Part shown: in pieces, positions 16,702 through 24,894 of the stretch
Numbering within the stretch: position 1 is the stretch's first letter
Layout: the number at the start of each line of letters is the position of its first letter
Source: Bdellovibrio sp.
Lineage (GTDB): Bacteria > Bdellovibrionota > Bdellovibrionia > Bdellovibrionales > Bdellovibrionaceae
Direction of reading: 5' to 3'
Length of the DNA stretch: 38,630 bases
Assembly (NCBI GenBank): GCA_014376935.1
Contig: JACMQO010000092.1
Coordinates: 1-38,630 of the forward strand
Program-made: the position numbers and the translations under genes
The notes under the pieces: model-generated
Database searches by the model: none
Seen by the model: only the letters and a program-made list of their open reading frames with translations
Told to the model about the DNA's origin: nothing

Positions 16702-17997
16702 TTAATGTAAACAAGCGACGACAGCGTCGTGGCCAATCCACGCAACGGGTTTTGCTGGCTTGGCTCCCTCGTGAAGCATGATATGACCGCACGATCTAAA
16801 GATTAATTCACTTAATGATCCAGTCATTAAGACTTTTTCGTCTCTATGAAGATCGATAATGGCGTCTGACGTTCCTAAGGTAAGTTCTAATTGCTCTTTG
16901 GTTGAGTGCTGAGGCCAGCCTTCATACACGCTGGTTTTAGCAATTTCAGGTGATTTAAAGAAGGCATCGACGGTGTCAAAGATCTTTTGCAAATCATCTG
17001 GGTTTTTTAAAACTGCGCGGCAGTCTTTTTCTAATTTGATTGTCAGTGGATGATTTGGAATTTCTTTTTTCATCGCGCGAACTAAATTGTAAAGTGGAAC
17101 TTCAATCCCTTGAAAAATGGAACTAGAGTTTGTTAAAATCTCGGGACAGTTGTAGACGCAGCAAGCAATACCTTTTTTAGACCAAGATGTTGAATAATCT
17201 TCTAGGCCACATTTGGCCCAGCCTTGAATATAAGGTGCATAAGATTGCCATGCGTATTCGTTATTAATGATGATATCTGTGCCGTGGTAACCATAGGCCA
17301 CGTAACTTGTAGTTCCGCCATCCGATTTAATTTTATTGCGTAGAGCCGTGGTTTCTTCGACCAAAATATTAAATGTTTCTGCTGTGACCTCGTGAAAATT
17401 TATTTTTAAAAATTCACCGATGCCGCTATCCCAGAATTCGCGTGAAGATAAGTAGCGATCGCCACGACCTTTGAAGACGCGATTCATTAGCGGCATCACG
17501 ATTTTAGTTCTAGGAACTCCGCCAGCCATAAGATGGGCAAAGTGAACGTGTTGTCCGGGTTGCACTAGATTTTCTAGTTCAGCGATAAAGTCTTGAGTTT
17601 GTTTTTTGAAACGCGCCCGGGCGTGATCGCGGCAGTACGTTAACGACTCTTTTGGAACAGCTGCATTTTTCCATTCGCTTAATTTAACTTCTTTTAAATA
17701 GTCGTTTGGTGTTTTTCCAGACTGATCTTTTTCTAAATCAAAGCCAGCCTCAAGCGGAACGTTGATGAACGGTTTAGGGATATTTTCAGTTTCTTCGGGA
17801 GTTAATTTGCGAAGATTTAAATTTTCGTCACGACGACCAACTGTGGCGCGCACGATTGTCATTCCTTGTTTTTCAGCTTCTTCAACTAAACCATTTGCGT
17901 AACCGCGGTTAAAAAGTTCACCGAATAAAACAAGTAAGTCGCCCTTTTTAAAAGGCTGGGCTTTAGGGGCCGAACGAATCGGATTATAATTTTTCAT
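16702..17997 (-). CDS. Possible FabMG-type enoyl-ACP reductase family protein
   Basis: This is a 431-residue cytoplasmic protein. The ATG at 17997 is chosen over one four codons upstream because GGAGAG lies just before it. The N terminus reads DLLVLFGELFNRGYANGLVE, a Rossmann-like strand-glycine-helix resembling short-chain dehydrogenase nucleotide sites. Further on come the polar motifs GGVPRTKIV, YHGTDI and CCVYNCPE. From memory this pattern resembles the family annotated as FabMG, an atypical enoyl-ACP reductase linked to triclosan resistance, but I cannot confirm it and the fatty-acid genes are not nearby. It shares an operon with the P-loop protein at 16081. If the assignment is wrong it remains a conserved NAD(P)-binding-like protein of unknown reaction. 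Confidence 0.5.
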   Translation of the reverse strand: MKNYNPIRSAPKAQPFKKGDLLVLFGELFNRGYANGLVEEAEKQGMTIVRATVGRRDENLNLRKLTPEETENIPKPFINVPLEAGFDLEKDQSGKTPNDYLKEVKLSEWKNAAVPKESLTYCRDHARARFKKQTQDFIAELENLVQPGQHVHFAHLMAGGVPRTKIVMPLMNRVFKGRGDRYLSSREFWDSGIGEFLKINFHEVTAETFNILVEETTALRNKIKSDGGTTSYVAYGYHGTDIIINNEYAWQSYAPYIQGWAKCGLEDYSTSWSKKGIACCVYNCPEILTNSSSIFQGIEVPLYNLVRAMKKEIPNHPLTIKLEKDCRAVLKNPDDLQKIFDTVDAFFKSPEIAKTSVYEGWPQHSTKEQLELTLGTSDAIIDLHRDEKVLMTGSLSELIFRSCGHIMLHEGAKPAKPVAWIGHDAVVACLH

Positions 17998-18019
17998 AGC
18001 ACTCTCCATGATGTCAGAT

Positions 18020-18048
18020 ATCTTACGTGAGAGTATCTATTGACTCAA
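18020..18048 (-). promoter_or_regulatory. Possible promoter of the reductase/P-loop operon
   Basis: On the minus strand TTGAGT (18048-18043) and TAAGAT (18025-18020) are separated by 17 bases, about 22 bases before the chosen ATG. Each box matches the consensus at four of six positions. Confidence 0.4.
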
Positions 18049-18075
18049 CCATCAGTCTTTTGACACGCTTAGTAG

Positions 18076-18828
18076 ATGAATGCTGATAAAGCGAAAATCA
18101 TTAGTTTAGTGCCCTCATGGACCGAAACTTTAGTTGCGGCGGGGGTGAATGTCGTCGGACGCACACGTTTCTGCATTCATCCTGATCATATTGCTAAAAA
18201 TATCCCAACTGTCGGTGGTACAAAGGCACTTGATATTGAAAAAATTAAACATATCAATCCTGATTACATTTTAGTCGACAAACAAGAAAACACCTTAGAA
18301 ATGGCCGAAGAAATCAAGGCGGCCGGGTTTAAAATGTTCATTACAGACGTCACTGATTTTAGTTCGGTCATAGGAAGTCTTAAATTTTTAAGCCGAAGTT
18401 TAGAAAATGAGGCTTTGAACGATATGGCAAATCGTTACCAAGCGGTCTCGGGTCCTGGGGCTCAGCTAGATCCAGGAAAGTTTTTTCTGCAAAGTGTGTT
18501 GAAGGGCGCTATTACTGAGCTCAATTTTGTGCGTGATTATGCGTACGTGATTTGGAAAAATCCGTTTATGGTTGTTGGTGATACAACTTTTATTGCAGAA
18601 AATTACAATTTGGTCGGGATTGAATTTAAAGTCGAACAAAAATACCCACAGGTTGATGAGCAGAGCCTGAGGCAAAAATTTTGTTTTTTTTCGAGCGAAC
18701 CCTTTCCGTTTTTAGACCATTACGATGCACTTATTCAACAAGGCTTTAAAGGCGTCGTCGTCGATGGCGAAAAATTAAGTTGGTACGGAATTAGGAATTT
18801 ACGTTTTCTTGAAGCTTGTCTAAAATAA
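18076..18828 (+). CDS. Cytoplasmic BtuF-like helical-backbone metal-receptor protein
   Basis: The fold is that of the periplasmic binding proteins of ABC importers for vitamin B12, haem and siderophores. This 250-residue copy has the N-terminal signature IISLVPSWTETLVAAGV, then GRTRFCIHP, VGGTKALDIEKI, NPDYILVDKQEN and a C-terminal GVVVDGEKLSW. It has no signal peptide and no lipobox: the binding domain starts within the first ten residues, so it should stay in the cytoplasm. No permease or ATPase gene is nearby. Relatives of this signal-less type occur in many bacteria with unknown role. Its last 38 bases overlap the 3' end of waaA on the opposite strand. No clear ribosome-binding site is visible. 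Confidence 0.8.
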   Translation: MNADKAKIISLVPSWTETLVAAGVNVVGRTRFCIHPDHIAKNIPTVGGTKALDIEKIKHINPDYILVDKQENTLEMAEEIKAAGFKMFITDVTDFSSVIGSLKFLSRSLENEALNDMANRYQAVSGPGAQLDPGKFFLQSVLKGAITELNFVRDYAYVIWKNPFMVVGDTTFIAENYNLVGIEFKVEQKYPQVDEQSLRQKFCFFSSEPFPFLDHYDALIQQGFKGVVVDGEKLSWYGIRNLRFLEACLK

Positions 18829-20086
18829 GTTTAATGATCTTAACCGATGCGTATCGATTTTGTTCTAAATGACCAATCAGCATTTTTTTGAAATCTTTTG
18901 GTTGAATCGATCTCACGGCACTGACCGACTGTAAAAATTCGTTCGAGTCGTGGGCTAATTGTACGACACGAAGGTCGTTCATGATGACTTGGTGGTAGCG
19001 TAAAGCCTCGGGACTATTGGTTATATACGGGCCGGTGATAACCGGAATTGCGCAGCATAATGGTTCCATAACCGAATGAACTTTAGCTTTAAATGATCCG
19101 CCGACAAATGCCCAGGCGGCATTGCGGTATAGGTCTGCCAGGTAACCCACTTTGTCCATTAAGATCACTTGATACTGCGACAAAACATTCGCGTCGATCA
19201 CGGTTCCTGAATCTTGTGCCGTCATCAATTCAGAAAAACGTTTATATTTAATCTTTAATTCAAGTAGTAGCAGCTCGATGCGCTCTGTATTTTCAAAATT
19301 AGTTTCGTGCGGAGCCCAAAAAAGTTTAAATCCCAAATTAAGTAAAGCAGGCAAGATGGGGGTGATAACCTTTTCGTCTTCAAGCCAAGTTGAACCCAAA
19401 ACGCCGTACGAAAAATCCAAAGGGATCGTCAATTTTGAAGGTTGCGCCAGCCGCCAAAAAACTTGGTCAAAACGCGTATCCCCCGGGGCCGCAATCGATA
19501 CGTCTTTTGAAAGCATTGAATTTAGAATACTGGCCTGAGATGGGTGAACGCAAAAAATGCCTTTGAAGTGATTAAAGAAAACGACGTTAAAAAAGCGATT
19601 CCAGGCATTGAAACTTGGGTTGTACGACGCGATAAAACTGGGAATATTTTTCTTTTTAAGTTGGTAAATTAGTTCGGGCCAAAAATCAGTGCGCGCAAAA
19701 ACAATAGCTTGCGGGTTAATTGCGTTGATCAAATCAGCGATAGCGTTTGGTTGATCCCAAGGAAGTGGGATGAAATGGTTCACGCTGGATTTAATGTTAT
19801 CAAATAACTTAATCGCCGAGGGCGAAGAATAGGTGACAACAATCGTCGATTCCGGTTTTGCTTTTCGTAATTCGCGAATAATCGCCTTAGCGTATTCGAT
19901 TTCGCCGCTTGAGGCGTGAAACCAAAAAACATTTTTTTCAGATCGAAGATCGACATCTGTATTTGTTTGTCGCAGTTCCAGCCAAACTAAAGTTTTTGCG
20001 TTTAACTTTTTACGAAAAACCGGAATCAGAGATTTTAAAAAAGCGTACAAAGGACGGTAGAATAAATAAATAAATAATTTCATCAT
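18791..20086 (-). CDS. waaA: 3-deoxy-D-manno-octulosonic acid (Kdo) transferase
   Basis: WaaA adds Kdo from CMP-Kdo to the lipid A precursor at the inner-membrane face. The start is placed at the ATG at 20086, which overlaps the upstream stop codon (ATGA), giving 432 residues, the usual length. It begins with a hydrophobic anchor, MMKLFIYLFYRPLYAFL. Family motifs follow: FHASSGE (56-62, Glu62 the presumed catalytic base), ARTDFWPEL (131-139), GDTRFDQV, LGSTW (230-234), APHE (258-261) and VGGSF...HSVMEP (328-342), the CMP-Kdo site. The track-length reading from 20140 would add residues from inside the neighbouring gene. It is coupled to the heptosyltransferase gene upstream. Whether it adds one or more Kdo residues cannot be seen. 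Confidence 0.93.
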   Translation of the reverse strand: MMKLFIYLFYRPLYAFLKSLIPVFRKKLNAKTLVWLELRQTNTDVDLRSEKNVFWFHASSGEIEYAKAIIRELRKAKPESTIVVTYSSPSAIKLFDNIKSSVNHFIPLPWDQPNAIADLINAINPQAIVFARTDFWPELIYQLKKKNIPSFIASYNPSFNAWNRFFNVVFFNHFKGIFCVHPSQASILNSMLSKDVSIAAPGDTRFDQVFWRLAQPSKLTIPLDFSYGVLGSTWLEDEKVITPILPALLNLGFKLFWAPHETNFENTERIELLLLELKIKYKRFSELMTAQDSGTVIDANVLSQYQVILMDKVGYLADLYRNAAWAFVGGSFKAKVHSVMEPLCCAIPVITGPYITNSPEALRYHQVIMNDLRVVQLAHDSNEFLQSVSAVRSIQPKDFKKMLIGHLEQNRYASVKIIKLILDKLQENVNS

Positions 20087-21075
20087 AAGATTTGATTCAA
20101 GTTTCTGGAAACATCTTCCGGTGAAATCAACCGTAAGCACTCTTGAAAATTTGAGTTTTTACACGGGCCTTGGCCGTGTTTGCTGCAGGGTCTGCACCAC
20201 AGTTCTTTTTCTAAAATTCGGGTGGATGACCTAGACGGAAATCCGAATGGAGCGGGTCCCATTAAAGCGATGGCAGGCTTACCCAGTTGTTCGGCAAAAT
20301 GTAAAAGCCCGGTGTCGTTGCAGACGGCCGCCTGAGACTTTTCGATAATGGCAGCTGACTGCAGTAAATTAGTTTGGCCAGTTAAGTTGATCACATTTTT
20401 TTCAGTGTTTAATTCGGATGTAAAGTGATCTGCAGGCCCTGCCAATACGATAAATTTTTTATCGGGATTAAGTTGTACCAGTTTTTTCCAGTAACCAATC
20501 GGCCATCTTTTTAATTCGTAAGTAGCCGACGGGGCTAGCGTGATAAAATCTGTAACGTGATGTTGATTTAAAATATGTTCAGCTTGTTTACGTACTTCTT
20601 GATCTAAAAAAAGTTGCGGTGCTGAAGGCAGGCGAAATTTAAAGCCCCATTTTTCAAGCGGTTTTATTAAATCACGCTGGCCAGAAAACGGTTTTTCGAA
20701 AAGATTAATGTGAAATCGAATAAGCAAAAGTCTTTTTAATCGGTACATGGGCCGTACAAGTTTTTTCGGCTTTAAAATTAAAAAACGAATTAATGCCGAA
20801 CGCAAATTATTGTGGGCGTCGTAAATATGGGTGTAATTTTCGTTGCGAAGTTGCGTGATTAATTTCAGTAAACCAGTTAGGCCCAATGATTTTTCAAGCG
20901 CCCAAAGTCGGTTTACGTTCGGGTGATTGTGTAATAACGGAGCCAGATCGGCCCGCGTGATAAAGTGAATTTCGGCTTGCGGAACATAAGATTTCACAAA
21001 GCTAGGTATACTTAAGCTTTGAGTTAAATCGCCAATACTAGAGAACCGAATTATCAATAGTTTCACAAGCCCCAT
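20083..21075 (-). CDS. Glycosyltransferase family 9 (LPS heptosyltransferase type)
   Basis: GT9 enzymes transfer heptose from ADP-heptose to the LPS inner core. Visible motifs are LLIIRFSSIGDLTQ at the N terminus (Gly15-Asp16), LAPSATYELKRWP in the middle, NDTGLLHFAEQLGKPAIALMGP around residues 250-275, and the Cys-rich ELWCRPCSKHGQGPC tail. The start could be the ATG at 21075 (used here, 330 residues) or the ATG at 21096 seven codons upstream; neither has a clear ribosome-binding site, and a GTG at VKLL is also possible. It overlaps waaA by four bases, so heptose and Kdo addition are encoded together. I cannot distinguish WaaC-like from WaaF-like specificity. Confidence 0.88.
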   Translation of the reverse strand: MGLVKLLIIRFSSIGDLTQSLSIPSFVKSYVPQAEIHFITRADLAPLLHNHPNVNRLWALEKSLGLTGLLKLITQLRNENYTHIYDAHNNLRSALIRFLILKPKKLVRPMYRLKRLLLIRFHINLFEKPFSGQRDLIKPLEKWGFKFRLPSAPQLFLDQEVRKQAEHILNQHHVTDFITLAPSATYELKRWPIGYWKKLVQLNPDKKFIVLAGPADHFTSELNTEKNVINLTGQTNLLQSAAIIEKSQAAVCNDTGLLHFAEQLGKPAIALMGPAPFGFPSRSSTRILEKELWCRPCSKHGQGPCKNSNFQECLRLISPEDVSRNLNQIL

Positions 21076-21140
21076 GTTATTTACAAAATCTGGCACATGT
21101 CCAGGTTAGTCTTCGTAAAGTCCCTGTAATTGCTTTTAAA

Positions 21141-21168
21141 TTGACCGTATCCTTTTTGACCCTTTATT
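21141..21168 (+). promoter_or_regulatory. Possible promoter of the cassette B operon
   Basis: TTGACC (21141-21146) is followed after 16 bases by TTTATT (21163-21168), about 31 bases before the ATG. TTGACC recurs at 21157, so a repeated binding site is an alternative reading. Confidence 0.3.
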
Positions 21169-21198
21169 TAAGGCACAGAGCTTGAAAGTAAGGAACGT

Positions 21199-22524
21199 AT
21201 GCGGAACATCCATTTGATTGTCTCAATATTAGTCACTCTGTTTTTTCACCAGTTGTCTTGGGCTGAGGTCAAATCGTCTGTCAATGTTATGGGATTGTCG
21301 TTCATAAGTTCTGATTTTGATTCGAAAGAAAAAACAAATTTCGGATTTATCGGAGCCAGTCTGATCTCAAACCCAAAGCAACCCGAGACATTTATGATTA
21401 ATTTTCAGGGATTTTATGCACCCGGAAACGCGGTACTGAGTTATTTAAATTTCAAAGAAATTTACTTCACGGTTGCTTTAGATACAGATTCAAAAATTCA
21501 TATCGGCCGGAAGTTGAAAAAGTGGTCAGCTTTGGATTCAGATTGGAACTTAGGTTTTTTTCAGCCGCAATTTCGTTGGAACTCTGTAGCCCCAGAGAAT
21601 CAAGGTTTGACGGGGGTTTTTTGGGACCATGATGAATCAGCGTGGGGACTTTCTCTATTTGCATCTCCGATCTTTTTGCCGGATCAGGGCCCTGGGTACG
21701 AGGTTAAAGACGGTCAGTTTCAAAATACAAATCCTTGGTTTAATACGCCTCCGCAAAATATTCGCTTTCAAGGGCAACTATTTCCGATTGATTACAATGT
21801 GAATACCCCGCAAACGTCCGATGTCGTTTTGCAATCCGTGTACGCGGCGCAATTGCGGTTCGGAGAAAAAACAGTTGGGCCGTTTGCGAATTTTTCTGCA
21901 GCCCACAAGCCATCAGATCAATTTGCACTTGGTTATAGCGGCGTATTGGTAACCACGCGGGTAAAAATTGATGTGACGCCAAAATCATATTACGAAAATA
22001 ATTACGCGGCTGATTTCGGGTACCGTGAAGGATGGGGATTGGCGCAGTTTTCTTTACTTTATACGAAACCACAACAGCCTAAGTTTGAAATCGTCGCGAA
22101 TATTCCTGTTTTTACGGACAGTGTAAGTTGGGGACCGCGCTTTGCTTATAATTTTCGACCTTTTCAGTTCGGTATAGCTTATCTTGATACGCAAGGTGGT
22201 GAAGTGACCGAACAAGGACCCGATGCTTCGGCGGATCGAGCTTCGCTTTCACAGCGGTTTTTGTACCGTCAGGCTTTTCAGATTCAGGCCCAATACAGTG
22301 AAATTTTCATGAAAAAATTAAAATGGGAATCTTTGCTGCAATATACGCAAAGCACGAAAGATCCCTTTAAACTGATTCGCTTTCACAACAAAGTTGATAT
22401 AAAAGGTCCTTGGGCCTTTACTTCAGACGTTATATTGATTGATACGGCTGATGATTCCACAGTGAATATGAATGCGTACAGAAATTTAGATCAATTTTGG
22501 ATCGGGGTTAGCTATGATATTTAA
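21199..22524 (+). CDS. Outer-membrane beta-barrel protein of cassette B
   Basis: This 441-residue exported protein has a signal peptide ending near SWA-EVK and a good ribosome-binding site (AAGGAAC). It is strand-rich, aromatic-rich and lacks internal membrane helices, and ends in VSYDI, a less typical barrel terminus. It is a paralogue of the protein at 8195: both contain the IGRK motif, NLGFFQP or NLGLFNP, and the aligned stretch FLPDQGPGYEVKDG... with TPPQNIRF matching YVPNQGPQVYAEDG...RPPQQLSF. The overlap with the following lipoprotein gene is 11 bases, the same as in cassette A. Similarity appears distant, so the duplication is old. Function unknown; outer-membrane location is inferred. 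Confidence 0.82.
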   Translation: MRNIHLIVSILVTLFFHQLSWAEVKSSVNVMGLSFISSDFDSKEKTNFGFIGASLISNPKQPETFMINFQGFYAPGNAVLSYLNFKEIYFTVALDTDSKIHIGRKLKKWSALDSDWNLGFFQPQFRWNSVAPENQGLTGVFWDHDESAWGLSLFASPIFLPDQGPGYEVKDGQFQNTNPWFNTPPQNIRFQGQLFPIDYNVNTPQTSDVVLQSVYAAQLRFGEKTVGPFANFSAAHKPSDQFALGYSGVLVTTRVKIDVTPKSYYENNYAADFGYREGWGLAQFSLLYTKPQQPKFEIVANIPVFTDSVSWGPRFAYNFRPFQFGIAYLDTQGGEVTEQGPDASADRASLSQRFLYRQAFQIQAQYSEIFMKKLKWESLLQYTQSTKDPFKLIRFHNKVDIKGPWAFTSDVILIDTADDSTVNMNAYRNLDQFWIGVSYDI

Positions 22525-24892
22525 ATCGTATCGTCTTTGGATTAAATTAATAGTTGGTCTAACTTTGGTGTTGCCATTTTCAGCCTGTGACTTTTTAAAA
22601 GGCCGTCCTAAAAAAGACGAATACATTGAAGTCAAAAAAGAATCTTTAACGTGCTTAAAGGGTCTATCTAAAAAGTTTAAGGCGATTTTAAAGTCAGAAT
22701 TAAGTCAAAACGAGGTCGATGATTCTTTTGTATGTCTTGACCAAGTATTGAACGAGTTTCAAAGTCGCGTGCAAGGTACGGCCGATGCGAATACATTTTC
22801 AAAAACAGATTTATTTGAAATTTTTAATAAGTTTTTAAGTGACGCAAACATTTCACACGAAGCGACGTCAGATATCTTACGTCTTAAAGCCGCGCTTTTG
22901 GGTGGTAGCGACCAAACTTTAGCGAAGACTGAAATTACGACTTTAAAAGAGTTTTTAGTCGTAATCAAGGGCGAAGTTCGAAATCTTTTACCTTACGTTA
23001 AAATTTTTAATTTCAAGAAAGGGAATCAAGAATTTTCGAAAGAATTTATTACGCAAGCCTTTGCGCAGTTAGATTCAAGTTTACGAGCGTTAAAGGATCA
23101 GTCATTGCTGACTCGTGCGGATTATCGCTTTGAGGATTTGAAAAGATTAGTTTTAAATTTAAAATTATTAGACGATGATCAAAACGATTTTTTAGATTTG
23201 GGCTCAGACGTCAACGATGTCTTAGTTGGTAACGACCTTTTAAAAACAGAAACTGATTACAATACATTTATTACAAGCTTTGCGAATGTTTTAAAGTTAT
23301 ATACCGTATTTCAACAAGGTTTTGTTAATTTTGAAATTTCAAATGCGAAAAATATGTCTGAAATTTTTGAGTTCGTACAGGGTTGGATTAATGTTTTAGA
23401 AAATTCAAATCAGTTTAAAAAGAATAAAATTATTTCGGTCGAAACTTTAGATCCATTAATTCTAAAGATTGCAACAAAAGGGATAATCCCGATAGATTTA
23501 GCTCCTGAGACGCTACGTGATTTTTATAAAACGATCGTGGTGCGAGCGCTTGAAGCGGGGCCCGCGGGCGACGTGACGAACTTCGTTGGTATCACCAAAG
23601 TTCATTTAATCAACTTGAAAAAAGAAGTGGCGATTTATAAATCTTATGCGGCTTTTATAGCAACCCTTCCGTTTCCGATTTCTTCAAAAGAAAACCCAAA
23701 TGGTGGATTAGATATTACTGCGATACAAAATCAGCTTAAAGTGATGCCGGCATCGGTCATTGCGGATTCGCTAAAGTCTTTTGATGCCGTTTCGCAAACC
23801 CAAGTGACGGCAGCTTTTAACGAGCTAAGATTTGAATTTTTACAGCCAAGACCTGTCGTTTATCGTTATGGTAAAATGGTCATTGCAGCCAATCAAGAGA
23901 TCTGGAAACAAAATTGGAACGACTTGTCGCGGGCCCTTTACGCAAAGATGTTAGCGCGTGAATTGTTGATTGGATGGGGTGACGGAATTTCAACACGCCT
24001 TCTTCAGACGGCATCGATTAAAGAAGCTGGCTTAGTGAAGTGGTATAGTGAATTTAAACAGTTCGGCGTACAGGCTAAGCTTTTTGATCCGCGAACCGTA
24101 AATGCGGGCGCCAAAAGTTTTAAAGAAGCAAACTTATTTACTTATGCGGCCAATGGTGATGATAAGCTCGATTACCTAGAATCGGTTCAGTATTTAAATA
24201 TATTGGTCAGTGCCGGCGGCACTAGCGTGAACGAATTAAAAGACGGTTTTGCGAAAGCGGGTTGTAATTTAAGCGATAAAGATGTGTTTTTATTACCGTG
24301 GAATCAAGAAAACTGCGCGTACGAAGATTTTAAAAAGAACTATAACCGCTACTTTAATAATCTTTCTTATTTAGTGGCCCATTTAGGAAAGCTGAATGAT
24401 CAGCAGCTATTTAGTTTTTACGACTCGGTTATGAATGTGGCCCGCACCGATAAGGTCAATAAAGGTCAACGTCTTGAAACGGCTGATTTACGTAATTTTG
24501 CGGTGCTGCTGCATTATATGGAGGTATTGTACGCAACGTTTGATGCTGATCGTAATTTTAATTTCTCGGCCGCAGAAATTCGTTCGGCTTATCCAAGGTT
24601 CAAATCTTTTGCGACCGATTTTGCCATGAAAACGGCGAAAGATAAGCTGGACCTATTCGCCACGATATCGGCGGTTCCGGTCACGGGGCTTGGTTACAGT
24701 TGTTATTCGCAGGCCGATCTTATCCGCGAATCATTTATTTACCTTGTTTATAACGGTAAAACTCCTGGCGTGACTGATTTAAATATAACACCTTGTTTTG
24801 GCTCTCGGTCGCTGATCGACTTTAACGGAGAAGTGAATCGCAGTGATATCATTAATACTTTTAAAATATTGAAAGATGTCATAGGCTCTTAA
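22514..24892 (+). CDS. Large EF-hand-like lipoprotein of cassette B
   Basis: This is a 792-residue predicted lipoprotein with signal ending LPFSAC, lipidated at Cys25. It is paralogous over its whole length to the lipoprotein at 9609. The conserved Cys pair (LTCLKG, FVCLDQ), the stretch FKEANLFTYAANGDDKLDYL near 537-556 matching FREASLFLTSSDGD, and the terminal EF-hand-like loop DADRNFNFSAAE (677-688) matching DTNHDNRIDKDE all align, as does SFIYLVYNGKTP with TFMYLLKYGKPP. The terminal loop keeps Asp, Asp, Asn and Glu at the ligand positions but lacks the central glycine or asparagine, so calcium binding may be weaker. It overlaps the barrel gene by 11 bases, and the MFS gene follows two bases after its stop. 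Confidence 0.85.
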   Translation: MIFKSYRLWIKLIVGLTLVLPFSACDFLKGRPKKDEYIEVKKESLTCLKGLSKKFKAILKSELSQNEVDDSFVCLDQVLNEFQSRVQGTADANTFSKTDLFEIFNKFLSDANISHEATSDILRLKAALLGGSDQTLAKTEITTLKEFLVVIKGEVRNLLPYVKIFNFKKGNQEFSKEFITQAFAQLDSSLRALKDQSLLTRADYRFEDLKRLVLNLKLLDDDQNDFLDLGSDVNDVLVGNDLLKTETDYNTFITSFANVLKLYTVFQQGFVNFEISNAKNMSEIFEFVQGWINVLENSNQFKKNKIISVETLDPLILKIATKGIIPIDLAPETLRDFYKTIVVRALEAGPAGDVTNFVGITKVHLINLKKEVAIYKSYAAFIATLPFPISSKENPNGGLDITAIQNQLKVMPASVIADSLKSFDAVSQTQVTAAFNELRFEFLQPRPVVYRYGKMVIAANQEIWKQNWNDLSRALYAKMLARELLIGWGDGISTRLLQTASIKEAGLVKWYSEFKQFGVQAKLFDPRTVNAGAKSFKEANLFTYAANGDDKLDYLESVQYLNILVSAGGTSVNELKDGFAKAGCNLSDKDVFLLPWNQENCAYEDFKKNYNRYFNNLSYLVAHLGKLNDQQLFSFYDSVMNVARTDKVNKGQRLETADLRNFAVLLHYMEVLYATFDADRNFNFSAAEIRSAYPRFKSFATDFAMKTAKDKLDLFATISAVPVTGLGYSCYSQADLIRESFIYLVYNGKTPGVTDLNITPCFGSRSLIDFNGEVNRSDIINTFKILKDVIGS

Positions 24893-24894
24893 GG

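Noticed and set aside
18013-22881. 16-base sequence GTCAGATATCTTACGT present both before the reductase operon and inside the cassette B lipoprotein gene
   Set aside because: A single shared 16-mer in 38 kb can arise by chance; one copy is coding and no further copies or symmetry of context were seen.
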